From positions 1 through 64,000 of the forward strand of contig PWMF01000192.1 of NCBI GenBank assembly GCA_003559215.1: a DNA stretch of 64,000 bases. The letters run 5' to 3'. Origin of the DNA: Natrialbaceae archaeon. GTDB taxonomy: Archaea; Halobacteriota; Halobacteria; Halobacteriales; Natrialbaceae. This document shows positions 1 to 7,503 of this stretch, piece by piece. Under the pieces are notes generated by a model that saw nothing but the letters and a program-made list of their open reading frames with translations, had not been told where the DNA came from and did no database searches. The position numbers and the translations under genes were made by a program. How positions within the stretch are numbered: position 1 is the stretch's first letter; the number at the start of each line of letters is the position of its first letter.

Positions 1-268
1 CCTCTTCAGCTTCTTCCTCCTCTTCCTCCTCTTCGTCCTCTTCAGCTTCTTCCTCCTCTTCGTCCTCTTCAGCTTCTTCCTCCTCTTCGTCCTCTTCAGC
101 TTCTTCCTCCTCTTCCTCCTCTTCGTCCTCTTCAGCTTCTTCCTCCTCTTCGTCCTCTTCAGCTTCTTCCTCCTCTTCGTCCTCTTCGGCTTCCTCCTCC
201 TCTTCGTCCTCTTCAGCTTCCTCCTCCTCTTCGTCCTCTTCAGCTTCCTCCTCCTCTTCGTCCTCTTC
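1..268. repeat. 27-bp (and 36-bp) coding tandem repeats
   Basis: On the plus strand the unit reads cctcttcagcttcttcctcc followed by tcttcgt, 27 bp in all. Some copies are 36 bp because a 9-bp tcttcctcc block is doubled. About ten units are visible and they continue past the left edge. Unit lengths are multiples of three, so the reading frame of the acidic protein is kept. The copies near position 190-268 carry third-position changes (tcggct, gcttcctcc), so they are older than the near-identical copies at the edge. Confidence 0.9.
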
Positions 269-406
269 GAGTTCGTCCTCGCCGCCATCAGTCATCACTC
301 GGCGCGGTTCGCCCTCGTCGTCGGTCAGCGTCGAACGGAAACCGACGTTCTCGAGCCCGGAATCCGAACGGTCTTCAGAGTCGTCACGCTCTCTCGTCTC
401 TGTCAT
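1..406 (-). CDS. Acidic Glu-rich repeat protein, C-terminus beyond window
   Basis: The frame starts at an ATG (404-406) and runs off the left edge without a stop. The first 45 or so residues are polar (begins MTETRERDDSEDRSDSG, later VGFRSTLTDDEGEPRR). After that the protein is almost pure Asp/Glu/Ala, built from a nine-residue unit DEEEEEAEE encoded by 27-bp tandem repeats. No signal peptide or membrane segment is visible in the part present. I do not recognise the family. Such a tail could be a disordered, highly charged linker or appendage. It reads away from the B12 operon's last gene with about 110 bp between, on the same strand, so it may be a separate transcript. Confidence 0.6.
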   Translation of the reverse strand, partial: MTETRERDDSEDRSDSGLENVGFRSTLTDDEGEPRRVMTDGGEDELEEDEEEEEAEEDEEEEEAEEDEEEEEAEEDEEEEEAEEDEEEEEAEEDEEEEEEEEAEEDEEEEEAEEDEEEEEAEEDEEEEEEEEAEE

Positions 407-519
407 TATCTGGAAAAACAGACGAGAGTGTCCATTGTGGGGATTTGCCTTGCGTGTGCGACTCGCGGCACAGTTACGGCGGTGAGCGATAAACCGAAGC
501 CTCCCGATCCCGCGCAAAA

Positions 520-1791
520 TCACTCTCGAGGAGCGATCGCTCCGGCGACGAGAGCGTACTCGCCGCGTGTCAGTCCCTCGTCGTGGTAGGTAACGGGTTC
601 CTCGATCGCCGCGATCGTTCCGCCCTCGACCGCCGCGGCGGTAGCGATCCCCTCGAGTCGATCGATCTCGAGGGGTCCGGACTCGAGGTCGAACCGGCGA
701 ACTGCATGGGTCTCAGGCTCCCGGATCCGGAAGTTCTGCGCGCAGGGGACAACGACCCGCGAGCCGTCGGTCGCGAGGTCGTGGACGAACCCGCACAGGG
801 CGTCGTCCCACAGCGGCCGACCGTCGTCGTCGAAGACGGCGATCCGGTGTTCGTTCGGGTGGCAGCTCTCAGTCTCCCGGTTCTCGACGGCGTAGGTGTT
901 CCCCGTGAGAAACGCCACCCGCCCGTCGTTCGCGTAGGCGTGGTTCGGGTACGCGTACAGCCGTTCGCCGTCGATCTCGGTCTCGGTCGCGAGATCTACC
1001 CGCCACCGTTCGGCGCCGCTCGACTCGAGCAGGTAGCCCCGTTTATCGCCGTGGCTCGCGACCGCCAGACGCCCGGCATCGAAGGAAATGTCGCCGACCC
1101 GGCGGTCGCCCTCGGTTCCCGGATCCCAGGTCCAGGCGAGGTCGCCGGTGGCAGCCTCGAGGACGACCAGTCCGTTGTCGTGCTCGCCCGCACAGCGGTT
1201 GTAGCCGACCGCCAGGCGCTCCCCCGACTCGTTCAACTCGAGGGCGATCGGCGAGGCGTCGGTTTCGTACCGCCAGCGGACCGTACCCTCGGAATCGAAC
1301 GCGAGGACGGCGCTGTTCCACCGTCGGCTCTCGCCGTCGCGCTCGTAGCGCCGCGTCGCCGCGTACAGTCCGTCGCCGTCGGTCTCGAGCGCGACGACGT
1401 ATGGGAGGGAGAAGACGTTGTCGTCGGTCGGCTCGCCGATGTCGGCTGCGGTCTCGTACCGCCAGCACGACTCGCCCGTTTCGAGATCGTAGGCCCCGAC
1501 GGTCCCCCTCTCACCGCGTCCGGCGACGACGACCCTGTCCGGGCGTCCGGGGGAACCTCGTTCGAGCGTCGCGATACCGACCGCGTGATCCGGATCGTCG
1601 ACCGACCATCGGGGTTCGAGCGAATCCGCCTCGAAGGCCGTGACGGTCCCGTTCCACCGACCGGCGACGACGACGTCGCCGATCATGTGGACGGCCGATC
1701 GGCTCCACATGTGTCGACTGCGTGCGCTCTCGATATCGCCGAGTGACCGCCGACGGAACCCCGCGTCCCGTTCGATATCTGTCTCGACCAT
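520..1791 (-). CDS. PQQ/WD40-like beta-propeller protein of the cobalamin operon
   Basis: The 423-residue protein is made of repeated blades with the pattern G-x-V-x-A-(Y/F)-(D/E)-x-E-(T/S)-G, for example VVVAGRWNGTVTAFEADS and GTVGAYDLETGESCWRYET, typical of PQQ-binding-like propellers. No signal peptide is seen, so it is probably cytoplasmic and a binding or scaffold protein rather than a quinoprotein enzyme. I chose the ATG at 1791, 2 nt after the stop of the DUF3209 gene. A GTG at 1797 is the alternative. It is the last gene of the cbiT-to-propeller operon. Its role in B12 synthesis is unknown; that it has one is inferred from its position. Confidence 0.75.
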   Translation of the reverse strand: MVETDIERDAGFRRRSLGDIESARSRHMWSRSAVHMIGDVVVAGRWNGTVTAFEADSLEPRWSVDDPDHAVGIATLERGSPGRPDRVVVAGRGERGTVGAYDLETGESCWRYETAADIGEPTDDNVFSLPYVVALETDGDGLYAATRRYERDGESRRWNSAVLAFDSEGTVRWRYETDASPIALELNESGERLAVGYNRCAGEHDNGLVVLEAATGDLAWTWDPGTEGDRRVGDISFDAGRLAVASHGDKRGYLLESSGAERWRVDLATETEIDGERLYAYPNHAYANDGRVAFLTGNTYAVENRETESCHPNEHRIAVFDDDGRPLWDDALCGFVHDLATDGSRVVVPCAQNFRIREPETHAVRRFDLESGPLEIDRLEGIATAAAVEGGTIAAIEEPVTYHDEGLTRGEYALVAGAIAPRE

Positions 1792-1793
1792 CG

Positions 1794-2165
1794 TCACTCC
1801 GCTACGGGGAACGTCTCGTGGAGTGTGTCGTGGGCCTCGCCGAGTCCGTCGACGATGCTCGAGCCCTGCGTCCGTAGCCGCTGGATCGCCCGCTCGGCGT
1901 TTCGAACCTCGAGCAGGCGACCGCGCGTGTAGTCGTACTCGGGGTCGGCCGCATCCATCGTGGCGACTTCCTCCTCGAGATCGACTAAGGCGGCGTCGAG
2001 GTGACGTTCGATCTCCGCGAGGCTCTCGGCCTCGACGAGTCCCTCGATCGGTCCCTCGAGGTGCCCTTCGAGTTCTTTTTCCGCGTGTTCGCGCGCGTTC
2101 GCATCCTCGACGCCGAGGACGTTCATCAGTCCGAGTCGTACTGCTTCGATTTCGTGACAGCTCAT
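1794..2165 (-). CDS. DUF3209 family protein of the cobalamin operon
   Basis: This 123-residue, mostly helical and acidic protein begins MSCHEIEAVRLGLMNVLG, which I recognise from memory as the DUF3209 family associated with B12 loci. The N-terminal Cys3-His4-Glu5 could bind a metal; this is inference. It lies between cbiX (47 nt upstream) and the beta-propeller gene. No enzyme motif is visible. Candidates for its role are cobalt delivery or a structural partner of CbiX, but nothing in the sequence decides this. Confidence 0.75.
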   Translation of the reverse strand: MSCHEIEAVRLGLMNVLGVEDANAREHAEKELEGHLEGPIEGLVEAESLAEIERHLDAALVDLEEEVATMDAADPEYDYTRGRLLEVRNAERAIQRLRTQGSSIVDGLGEAHDTLHETFPVAE

Positions 2166-2214
2166 CGTTAGTTTCGTGGTTTCGAGTGTGTAGTCGGTCG
2201 GTTACAGCACGATG

Positions 2215-3447
2215 CTACAGGATCTGGTCGACGAGATCGCTCACGAGCCGATCCCTGTCGAGGTGGTCGGCGACGATTCGATCGGCGTCCTCGGCTCCGA
2301 CATCGCCGTACCAGATCCCGTCCGGGTAGACCGCGACCATCGGACCGTCGCCACAGCGTCCGAGGCAGGACGACCGTGTGATTCGAGGGTCACACTGCTC
2401 GGAATCCCGGGCCGCCTGCCGGAGTTCCTCGAGCAGCGCTGGCGAACCCATATCGGCGCAGGTCCGGTTCGTACAGACCGCGACGTGCTTTTCGGGCGCG
2501 TCGTGGGTGTGTGGCTCGTCGTCGACGTCCTCGCGGTCGGCGTGAGCGTCCCGATGTGCGAGCGCCCGCAACATTGCCCGGGCGCCGCCGACGTCTTCCT
2601 CGTAGCCCTCGAGGTCGACTTTGTACTTACAGGTGTCACACGACATCTCGACGCTTTCCGTGCGGGCTTCCTGCCAGCGGTCGGCGAAGACGTCGAGCAG
2701 CCGCGAGTCCGTACCGAGCGGATCACCCGCCAGTGCGTCGACGTAGGGGTACTCCGCGTCGAACTCCGCCGTCCGGTCCCGGATTCGCTGGGTGAGGACG
2801 CCGTCGCCGAGCATGTAGGGGAGCACGACGGCGGCGTCCGGACGGTGTTTCGAAAGTCCGTGGAGAGTATCCTCGACGGTGGGTTCGGTGACACCGATGA
2901 AAGTCGCCTCGACGCGGTCGAATTCGCGGCCCTCGTACAGTAGTCGAGCGAGCTTGTGGACGTCGCCGTTGGCGTCCGGATCGCTCGAGCCACGGCCACA
3001 GAGGACGACCGCGACGTCGTCGCGGTCCCGATCGACACCCAGCTCGGACTCGACGGTCGCCGCCCGGTCGTCGAGCAGGTCGAGTAGGGCGGGGTGGATC
3101 CCGAGGTGGGCCCCGTTGTCGATCTCGAGGTCGTGGGTCGCCCGCGCCCGCTCGATCGCCAGCGGCACGTCGTTTTTGACGTGGCTCGCGGCGAACAGCG
3201 AGCAGTGGACGACGGTCACCCGCGAGGTGAGCGGGGCGAGGCTCGCGAACGCCTCGTCGATCGACGGCGCCGCGAGTTCGAGGAACGCGGCGTCGACCGG
3301 GATTTCGAGGCGATCCTCGAGGCCGGCCGCCAGTTCCCGCACCTGTTCGTTCGACTTTTCGCGCCGGGAGCCGTGGCCGACCAGCAGGATCGCCTCGTCG
3401 TCGAAGGCGGAGGCGGCCGCGGCGGGCGTCTCGTCGGGTGTGCTCAT
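2215..3447 (-). CDS. cbiX: Sirohydrochlorin cobaltochelatase CbiX fused to a [2Fe-2S] ferredoxin domain
   Basis: This 410-residue protein inserts Co2+ into sirohydrochlorin, the early metal step of the anaerobic B12 route. Residues 18-125 form the first chelatase half with LLVGHGSRREKS (His25). Residues 145-260 form the second half, where the HGS motif is replaced by CGRGSS. A linker holds MSCDTCKYK (Cys270, Cys273) and a His-rich stretch (EPHTHD). From about residue 320 there is a thioredoxin-like [2Fe-2S] domain with CTNRTC (325, 330) and CLGRC (361, 365). It sits in the cbi operon between the LAGLIDADG-like gene and DUF3209. A second CbiX is encoded at 45700. Confidence 0.9.
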   Translation of the reverse strand: MSTPDETPAAAASAFDDEAILLVGHGSRREKSNEQVRELAAGLEDRLEIPVDAAFLELAAPSIDEAFASLAPLTSRVTVVHCSLFAASHVKNDVPLAIERARATHDLEIDNGAHLGIHPALLDLLDDRAATVESELGVDRDRDDVAVVLCGRGSSDPDANGDVHKLARLLYEGREFDRVEATFIGVTEPTVEDTLHGLSKHRPDAAVVLPYMLGDGVLTQRIRDRTAEFDAEYPYVDALAGDPLGTDSRLLDVFADRWQEARTESVEMSCDTCKYKVDLEGYEEDVGGARAMLRALAHRDAHADREDVDDEPHTHDAPEKHVAVCTNRTCADMGSPALLEELRQAARDSEQCDPRITRSSCLGRCGDGPMVAVYPDGIWYGDVGAEDADRIVADHLDRDRLVSDLVDQIL

Positions 3448-3489
3448 GTGGTTCGTGAGTGATCGTGGTCGGCGGTCGTTCAGGCGGCG

Positions 3490-4209
3490 TCAGGCATCGT
3501 CGTAGGCGTCGGCCCGTTCGAGGCTGCGCTCGAGCTTGCGTCGTCGGCTCGGGGCGAAACAGCCCGTCTCCTCGCAGGTCTCGTAGAGCCAGGCACCGAA
3601 AGCGGGGGCAGCGTCGTCGTCGACGCCGAACCAGTACCCACCCGAGGAGGTCTCCGAGAGCGCGCCCGTCGGGGCGTCGACGGGACAGTCCGCGATCAGC
3701 TCGCGGGTCAGCTCGAGCAGCTCCCGGTCGTCGTGGACGAACGAGATCCCGACGGTGCCACTCGAAGACTTGAAGCAGATCGTGCCACAGCCCTCGAGCA
3801 GCCCGCGGAGCAGCTCCCGATCGTGCTCGCTGAACGCCCCGAACCGGTAGTTTCCACGGCCGTCGACGGGAAGCCCGAGCGCGCCGCTGCGCCCAAGCAG
3901 CCCTGTGTCGTTACCCTCGTCGTCGCCGTCGATCGAGAGCGTGTACTCGTCTTCTGTCCGTGTGATTGACGTGTCGTGGGCGTACTCCCGGCTCGTCGTG
4001 TCGTACTCGAGGTCCCCGCCAGCGACGGTCGCGATGACCTGTGCCGAGACCTCATCGTTCGTCACGACCTCGATCGCCTCGTCGGAGACGTCGCCGCTGC
4101 CGGCGACGTGACCCCAGAAGTACGCCGTCGTGGGATGACCAGCCAGCGGGTCCGCGGGCACCTCGATCTCGAGTCTGTCCTCGTCCTCGTGTCCGGCGGA
4201 CTCGCTCAT
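3490..4209 (-). CDS. LAGLIDADG-fold-like protein of the cobalamin operon, catalytic Asp lost
   Basis: The 239-residue protein has two motifs at the spacing of a monomeric two-repeat LAGLIDADG homing endonuclease: YFWGHVAGSGDVS (residues 30-42) and LLRGLLEGCGTICF (133-146). The second is followed by a strand GTVGISFVHDDRELLELTRELI and later by AFGAWLYETC, like the tail helices of those enzymes. The acidic residue that would bind Mg2+ is Ser in the first motif and Cys in the second, so DNA cleavage is unlikely. It overlaps the ferredoxin gene by 4 nt (ATGA). The fold assignment is mine from motif reading; a role in corrin synthesis is inferred from the operon. Confidence 0.6.
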   Translation of the reverse strand: MSESAGHEDEDRLEIEVPADPLAGHPTTAYFWGHVAGSGDVSDEAIEVVTNDEVSAQVIATVAGGDLEYDTTSREYAHDTSITRTEDEYTLSIDGDDEGNDTGLLGRSGALGLPVDGRGNYRFGAFSEHDRELLRGLLEGCGTICFKSSSGTVGISFVHDDRELLELTRELIADCPVDAPTGALSETSSGGYWFGVDDDAAPAFGAWLYETCEETGCFAPSRRRKLERSLERADAYDDA

Positions 4210-4472
4210 TCGCTCACCTCCTCGACGACGATGGCGTCGGTCGGGCAGGCCACTGCGGCCTGTCTGGCCTCGTCGATGCGGTCGTCGTCGAACGTGGCGA
4301 CGACCCGCCGTTCGGTGTCGGTCACCTCGCCCTCGCAGTCGTAGATCGGGTCCGCGTCGGGATCGATCGTCGCGAGGCCGTCCTCGCCCTCGACGAATCG
4401 AGGATCGCGCGTCAGGCAGGCGAAGATGCCGTCGCAGGCGTCCTTCTCGATGGTGATTTCGTAGCGTGGCAT
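4206..4472 (-). CDS. Ferredoxin of the cobalamin operon
   Basis: This is an 88-residue single-cluster ferredoxin. Cysteines lie in CDGIFAC (13, 19), around DCEG and in ACPTDAI near the C-terminus, the layout of mono-cluster [3Fe-4S] or [4Fe-4S] ferredoxins with an insert between the halves. It ends in an overlap with the LAGLIDADG-like gene and starts 15 nt after the cbiH1 stop, so it is translationally tied to corrin synthesis. It probably supplies electrons to a reductive step such as reduction of cobalt-precorrin-6A, for which no CbiJ is seen, or to the Fe-S domain of CbiX. The partner is inference. Confidence 0.85.
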   Translation of the reverse strand: MPRYEITIEKDACDGIFACLTRDPRFVEGEDGLATIDPDADPIYDCEGEVTDTERRVVATFDDDRIDEARQAAVACPTDAIVVEEVSE

Positions 4473-4487
4473 TGGTGTGTCTCGTGG

Positions 4488-5498
4488 TCAGTAGTCGTAC
4501 TTCGTCTCGTAGCCCCGCGGCGTGACCATCCGGTCGTCCCAGACGTAGGTGTCCTCGGTGCCGACGAGGATCGTCGTCGTCATGTCGATGATCTCGCTCT
4601 CGCCGAGTTCCTCGAGTTCGCTCAGTTCGGTGATCAGCACCTGCTCATCCTCGCGGCCGGCGCCGTGGACGATCCCGACAGGCGTGTCGGGATCGCGGTG
4701 GGTCAGCAGGATCTCACAGCACTTCCGGAAGTTCTCCCGGCGCTTACGGCTCCAGGGGTTGTAGATCGTGATCGTGAAGTTCTCGCTGGCGACCGCGTGG
4801 AGCCGGGACTCGATCTCGGGCATCGGCACGAGGTGATCCGACAGCGAGACCGAGACGGTGTCGTTCACCAGCGGGGCGCCCAGTCGCGCTGCACAGGACT
4901 GGGCCGCCGGAACGCCCGGCACGACGTCGAACTCGACCATCGACGCGGTCGCACCCTTGGACTCGAGGATCTCGAGTGCGAGCCCCGCGAGCGCGTAGAC
5001 GTTCGGGTCGCCGCTGCCGACGATGGCGACGTCGTTGCCCGCCAGCGTCCGGTCGATCGACTCCTCGGTGCGCGAGACTTCGCCGCACATCGGCGTGTCG
5101 TAGATCTCGTCCGCTTGCTCGGTGATCTCGTCCGGAATGAGCTCGATGTAGGTCGTGTAGCCGACGATGTGATCGGCCTCGAGCAGCGCCGCCTTCGCGC
5201 GTTCGGTCATCCCCTCGGCGTGGCCGGGGCCGAGGCCGACCGCGGTTAGCTGGCCGGGGTCGGCGTCGAAGTCCGCGACGGTGGCGCCGACCTCCTGCTC
5301 GTGGGAGTCGCTCTCGTCGTCGGAACTCGAGGCGCCGCATTTGCTTGAGGACGAACTCGAGTCGTCCGTCGTGCTCGTGGCGCCGCACTTCGATTCCGAG
5401 GAGGCGTCCGTTCCGGTTTCGGTTTCGCTCGCGTCCGTCGACGCGCCACACTTCGATGTCGATTCGTCGTCCGTCTCCGCGTTCGTGTCCGTACTCAT
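4488..5498 (-). CDS. cbiH: Cobalt-precorrin-3 (C17)-methyltransferase CbiH, copy 1
   Basis: This 336-residue SAM-dependent tetrapyrrole methylase shows TAVGLGPGHAEGMTERA, the GSGDPNVYALAG motif, VVPGVPAAQ and NPWSRKRRENF, typical of CbiH/CobJ, which methylates C17 and contracts the ring. The first 80 or so residues are a Ser/Asp/Thr-rich extension holding SKCGA three times, which other CbiH proteins need not have. It lies 8 nt downstream of a second cbiH-like gene. Which of the two is the true C17 enzyme cannot be decided here. Confidence 0.9.
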   Translation of the reverse strand: MSTDTNAETDDESTSKCGASTDASETETGTDASSESKCGATSTTDDSSSSSSKCGASSSDDESDSHEQEVGATVADFDADPGQLTAVGLGPGHAEGMTERAKAALLEADHIVGYTTYIELIPDEITEQADEIYDTPMCGEVSRTEESIDRTLAGNDVAIVGSGDPNVYALAGLALEILESKGATASMVEFDVVPGVPAAQSCAARLGAPLVNDTVSVSLSDHLVPMPEIESRLHAVASENFTITIYNPWSRKRRENFRKCCEILLTHRDPDTPVGIVHGAGREDEQVLITELSELEELGESEIIDMTTTILVGTEDTYVWDDRMVTPRGYETKYDY

Positions 5499-5506
5499 GG
5501 CTGTGA

Positions 5507-6403
5507 TCAGAAGTCCTCGACGTCACGCCCGCCGCGCGGGGTGACGAGGTACGTTCGGTCGTCGTTGCTCCAGGTCTCGGTCTCGTGATTGCCGACGATC
5601 AGCGAGGTGCCCATCCCCGAGACCTTGTCGTCGTGGTCGGCGGCCTCGCCGAGGGTGGTGATGAACTCGCTCTCGCCGTTGCGACCCGCGTCGGCGCGGC
5701 CGGCGTCGTTGACGATCGCGACGCGGGCGTCGTCGGTCCGTTCCTCCCGAACGATCTCGACCGCCTTCTCGTAGTTGCGCCAGCAGTTGTAGAGGACGAT
5801 CACGAAATCCGACACTGCGGCCGCGCGCAGTTTCTCCTCGATCTCGTCCCAGCCGCGCCACTTATCGGACAGCGAAACCGTACAGAAGTCGTTACACAGC
5901 GGCGCGCCGACGTTCGCCGAGCCGCCGAGCGCGGCCGTCATTCCGGGGACGATCTCGATGGGAACGTCCGTGGCTTCGTCCTCCTCGGCCATCTTGAAGA
6001 TCAGGTCCGACTTACCGTACACCGAGGGGTCGCCGCCCGAGACGTGGGCGACGTCTTTTCCCTCGCGAACGTAGTCGAACGCCGCCCGGGCGAGTTCGAT
6101 CTGCCGGCCCATCGTCGAGCGGACGATTTCCTGCTCGAACCCGTCGTCTCGAGTCGCGATACCGTCCTCGTCCGTTCGCTCCTCCGAGGGGATCGTCCCG
6201 TCGGCCCGCAGGAACTCCTGGTAGAGACTCGAGGCGATGACAACGTCGGCGGTCTCGATGACCCGTTTCGCTTTCAGAGTCATGTGCTCGGGCAGTCCGG
6301 GGCCGATGCCGACCACCGAAAGGGTGCCGTGGTCGTCGGGGGTCCCGTCGGGCGCGGCGTCCGCCGCCGCACCGAGTTCACCGGCGTCGGCGTCCGAACT
6401 CAT
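5507..6403 (-). CDS. Cobalt-precorrin C17-methyltransferase-like protein CbiH, copy 2
   Basis: The start at 6401-6403 gives 298 residues and overlaps the end of cbiG by 4 nt (ATGA). Motifs of tetrapyrrole methylases are SVVGIGPGLPEHMTLKA, SGGDPSVYGKSDL, VPGMTAALGGSANVGAP, SLSDKWRGWDEIEEKL and YNCWRNYEKAVEI; the last two resemble the CbiH branch. It is a diverged paralogue of the gene just downstream. Because no CbiD-type C1 methylase is seen in the locus, a changed methylation position is possible. That is inference. Confidence 0.85.
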   Translation of the reverse strand: MSSDADAGELGAAADAAPDGTPDDHGTLSVVGIGPGLPEHMTLKAKRVIETADVVIASSLYQEFLRADGTIPSEERTDEDGIATRDDGFEQEIVRSTMGRQIELARAAFDYVREGKDVAHVSGGDPSVYGKSDLIFKMAEEDEATDVPIEIVPGMTAALGGSANVGAPLCNDFCTVSLSDKWRGWDEIEEKLRAAAVSDFVIVLYNCWRNYEKAVEIVREERTDDARVAIVNDAGRADAGRNGESEFITTLGEAADHDDKVSGMGTSLIVGNHETETWSNDDRTYLVTPRGGRDVEDF

Positions 6404-7395
6404 CGACCGACCGCCACCGTGACCTCGTTCTCGTAGCCGATCTTCTCGAGAACCAGCTCCCGTTCGGCGCCGCCTGCGATCGCGCTGGCCTCGGAAACGC
6501 CGGGCCAGCCGATCAGCTCCTTGGACTTCGAGGGCGTCGGCCCCTCGTGTTCGAGGAGGGTTTCCTTGTCGAAGACGACGACGCCCAGATCGAGCTCCCG
6601 TGCGGCCTCGAGCAGCCCCTCCTCCTCGGCCTTCCGGGTCGCGGTGGCGACGAACTCGACGTCCTCGAGTTCGTACTCGGTCCGCTCGAGGGCCTCCTCC
6701 CAGGCGGCGAGGAACGCCTCCGTGTCGGCTCCGGAGACGCTGCCCGTACCGAGGACGACGCCGTCGTCCGTGTTGCGCTTGAGGACCGTGACGTCGTCGC
6801 CGACCAGCACGGCTCGCGGTCCCTCGAGCCGCTCGACAGGGCCGAGCTCGTCGTCGAGCACGGCGAGGTTGGTCTTGACCGTCGAGTCGCCGTTGACGAC
6901 GTGGGCGTCCATCGCCTTGGCCTTCGACTCGACGCCCTGCTTGCCCGCCGCCTCGCTGGCGGTGGTCATCGCCGGCACGGCGCCCATCGTCGCAAGGTCC
7001 TGGGCGACCTGGTTGGCGCCGTGGTGGCCGCCCGTGATCGGGATCGCCCACGTCAGCTCCTCGTCGACGACGCAGATCGCGGGATCCTCCCACTTGTCGT
7101 CGAGCAGGTGAGCCGTCTTCCGCATCGCGATTCCCGAGGCCATCAGACCGACGAAGCAGTCGTACTCGCCCCAGTGCTCGGCGAAGACGTCGCCGTGGTA
7201 CTCGAGGATCTCGATCGACTCGTAGCGAGCCTCGAGTTCGTCCCTGATCTCCTCGGCAGTCTCCATCTTCCGCTCGAAGGAGACGATCGCGATCTCCTCG
7301 GCCACCTCGCCGTCCGAATCCGGCGTCGAACAGTGGCCGCCGGAATCTGTACTCGAGTCGTCCGTCTCGTCCGCGTCTTTCGTTCCTGAACTCAT
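6400..7395 (-). CDS. cbiG: Cobalt-precorrin-5A hydrolase CbiG
   Basis: CbiG opens the delta-lactone of cobalt-precorrin-5A and releases acetaldehyde. The 331-residue protein starts at ATG 7393-7395; an open frame upstream gives a basic, non-homologous extension and was dropped. After a disordered start with GGHCSTPDS come the CbiG N-terminal region (VGLMASGIAMRKTAHLLDDK, ITGGHHGANQVAQDLA) and the C-terminal CbiG domain (SATATRKAEEE-type stretch FVATATRKAEEEGLLEAARE, GVSEASAIAGG). It lies between cbiF and the second cbiH-like gene. Confidence 0.92.
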   Translation of the reverse strand: MSSGTKDADETDDSSTDSGGHCSTPDSDGEVAEEIAIVSFERKMETAEEIRDELEARYESIEILEYHGDVFAEHWGEYDCFVGLMASGIAMRKTAHLLDDKWEDPAICVVDEELTWAIPITGGHHGANQVAQDLATMGAVPAMTTASEAAGKQGVESKAKAMDAHVVNGDSTVKTNLAVLDDELGPVERLEGPRAVLVGDDVTVLKRNTDDGVVLGTGSVSGADTEAFLAAWEEALERTEYELEDVEFVATATRKAEEEGLLEAARELDLGVVVFDKETLLEHEGPTPSKSKELIGWPGVSEASAIAGGAERELVLEKIGYENEVTVAVGR

Positions 7396-7503
7396 TGTGA
7401 ACTCTCTCTCGTCGCAACTCGGTCCGTTCCACGCCGAATCGACCCGTCCGGTCCACCGTGGGGCTGGCCCCTTTCGCCGTGTCCGCAGTGACTGCACTGC
7501 GGT

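Noticed and set aside
1-268. CRISPR-like regular repeats
   Set aside because: Units are head-to-tail without unique spacers and encode an in-frame acidic protein, so this is a coding tandem repeat.
583-1746. Long plus-strand open frame opposite the beta-propeller gene
   Set aside because: It is Arg/Val/Pro-rich with no motif. It arises from the G+C-rich third positions of the real minus-strand gene.
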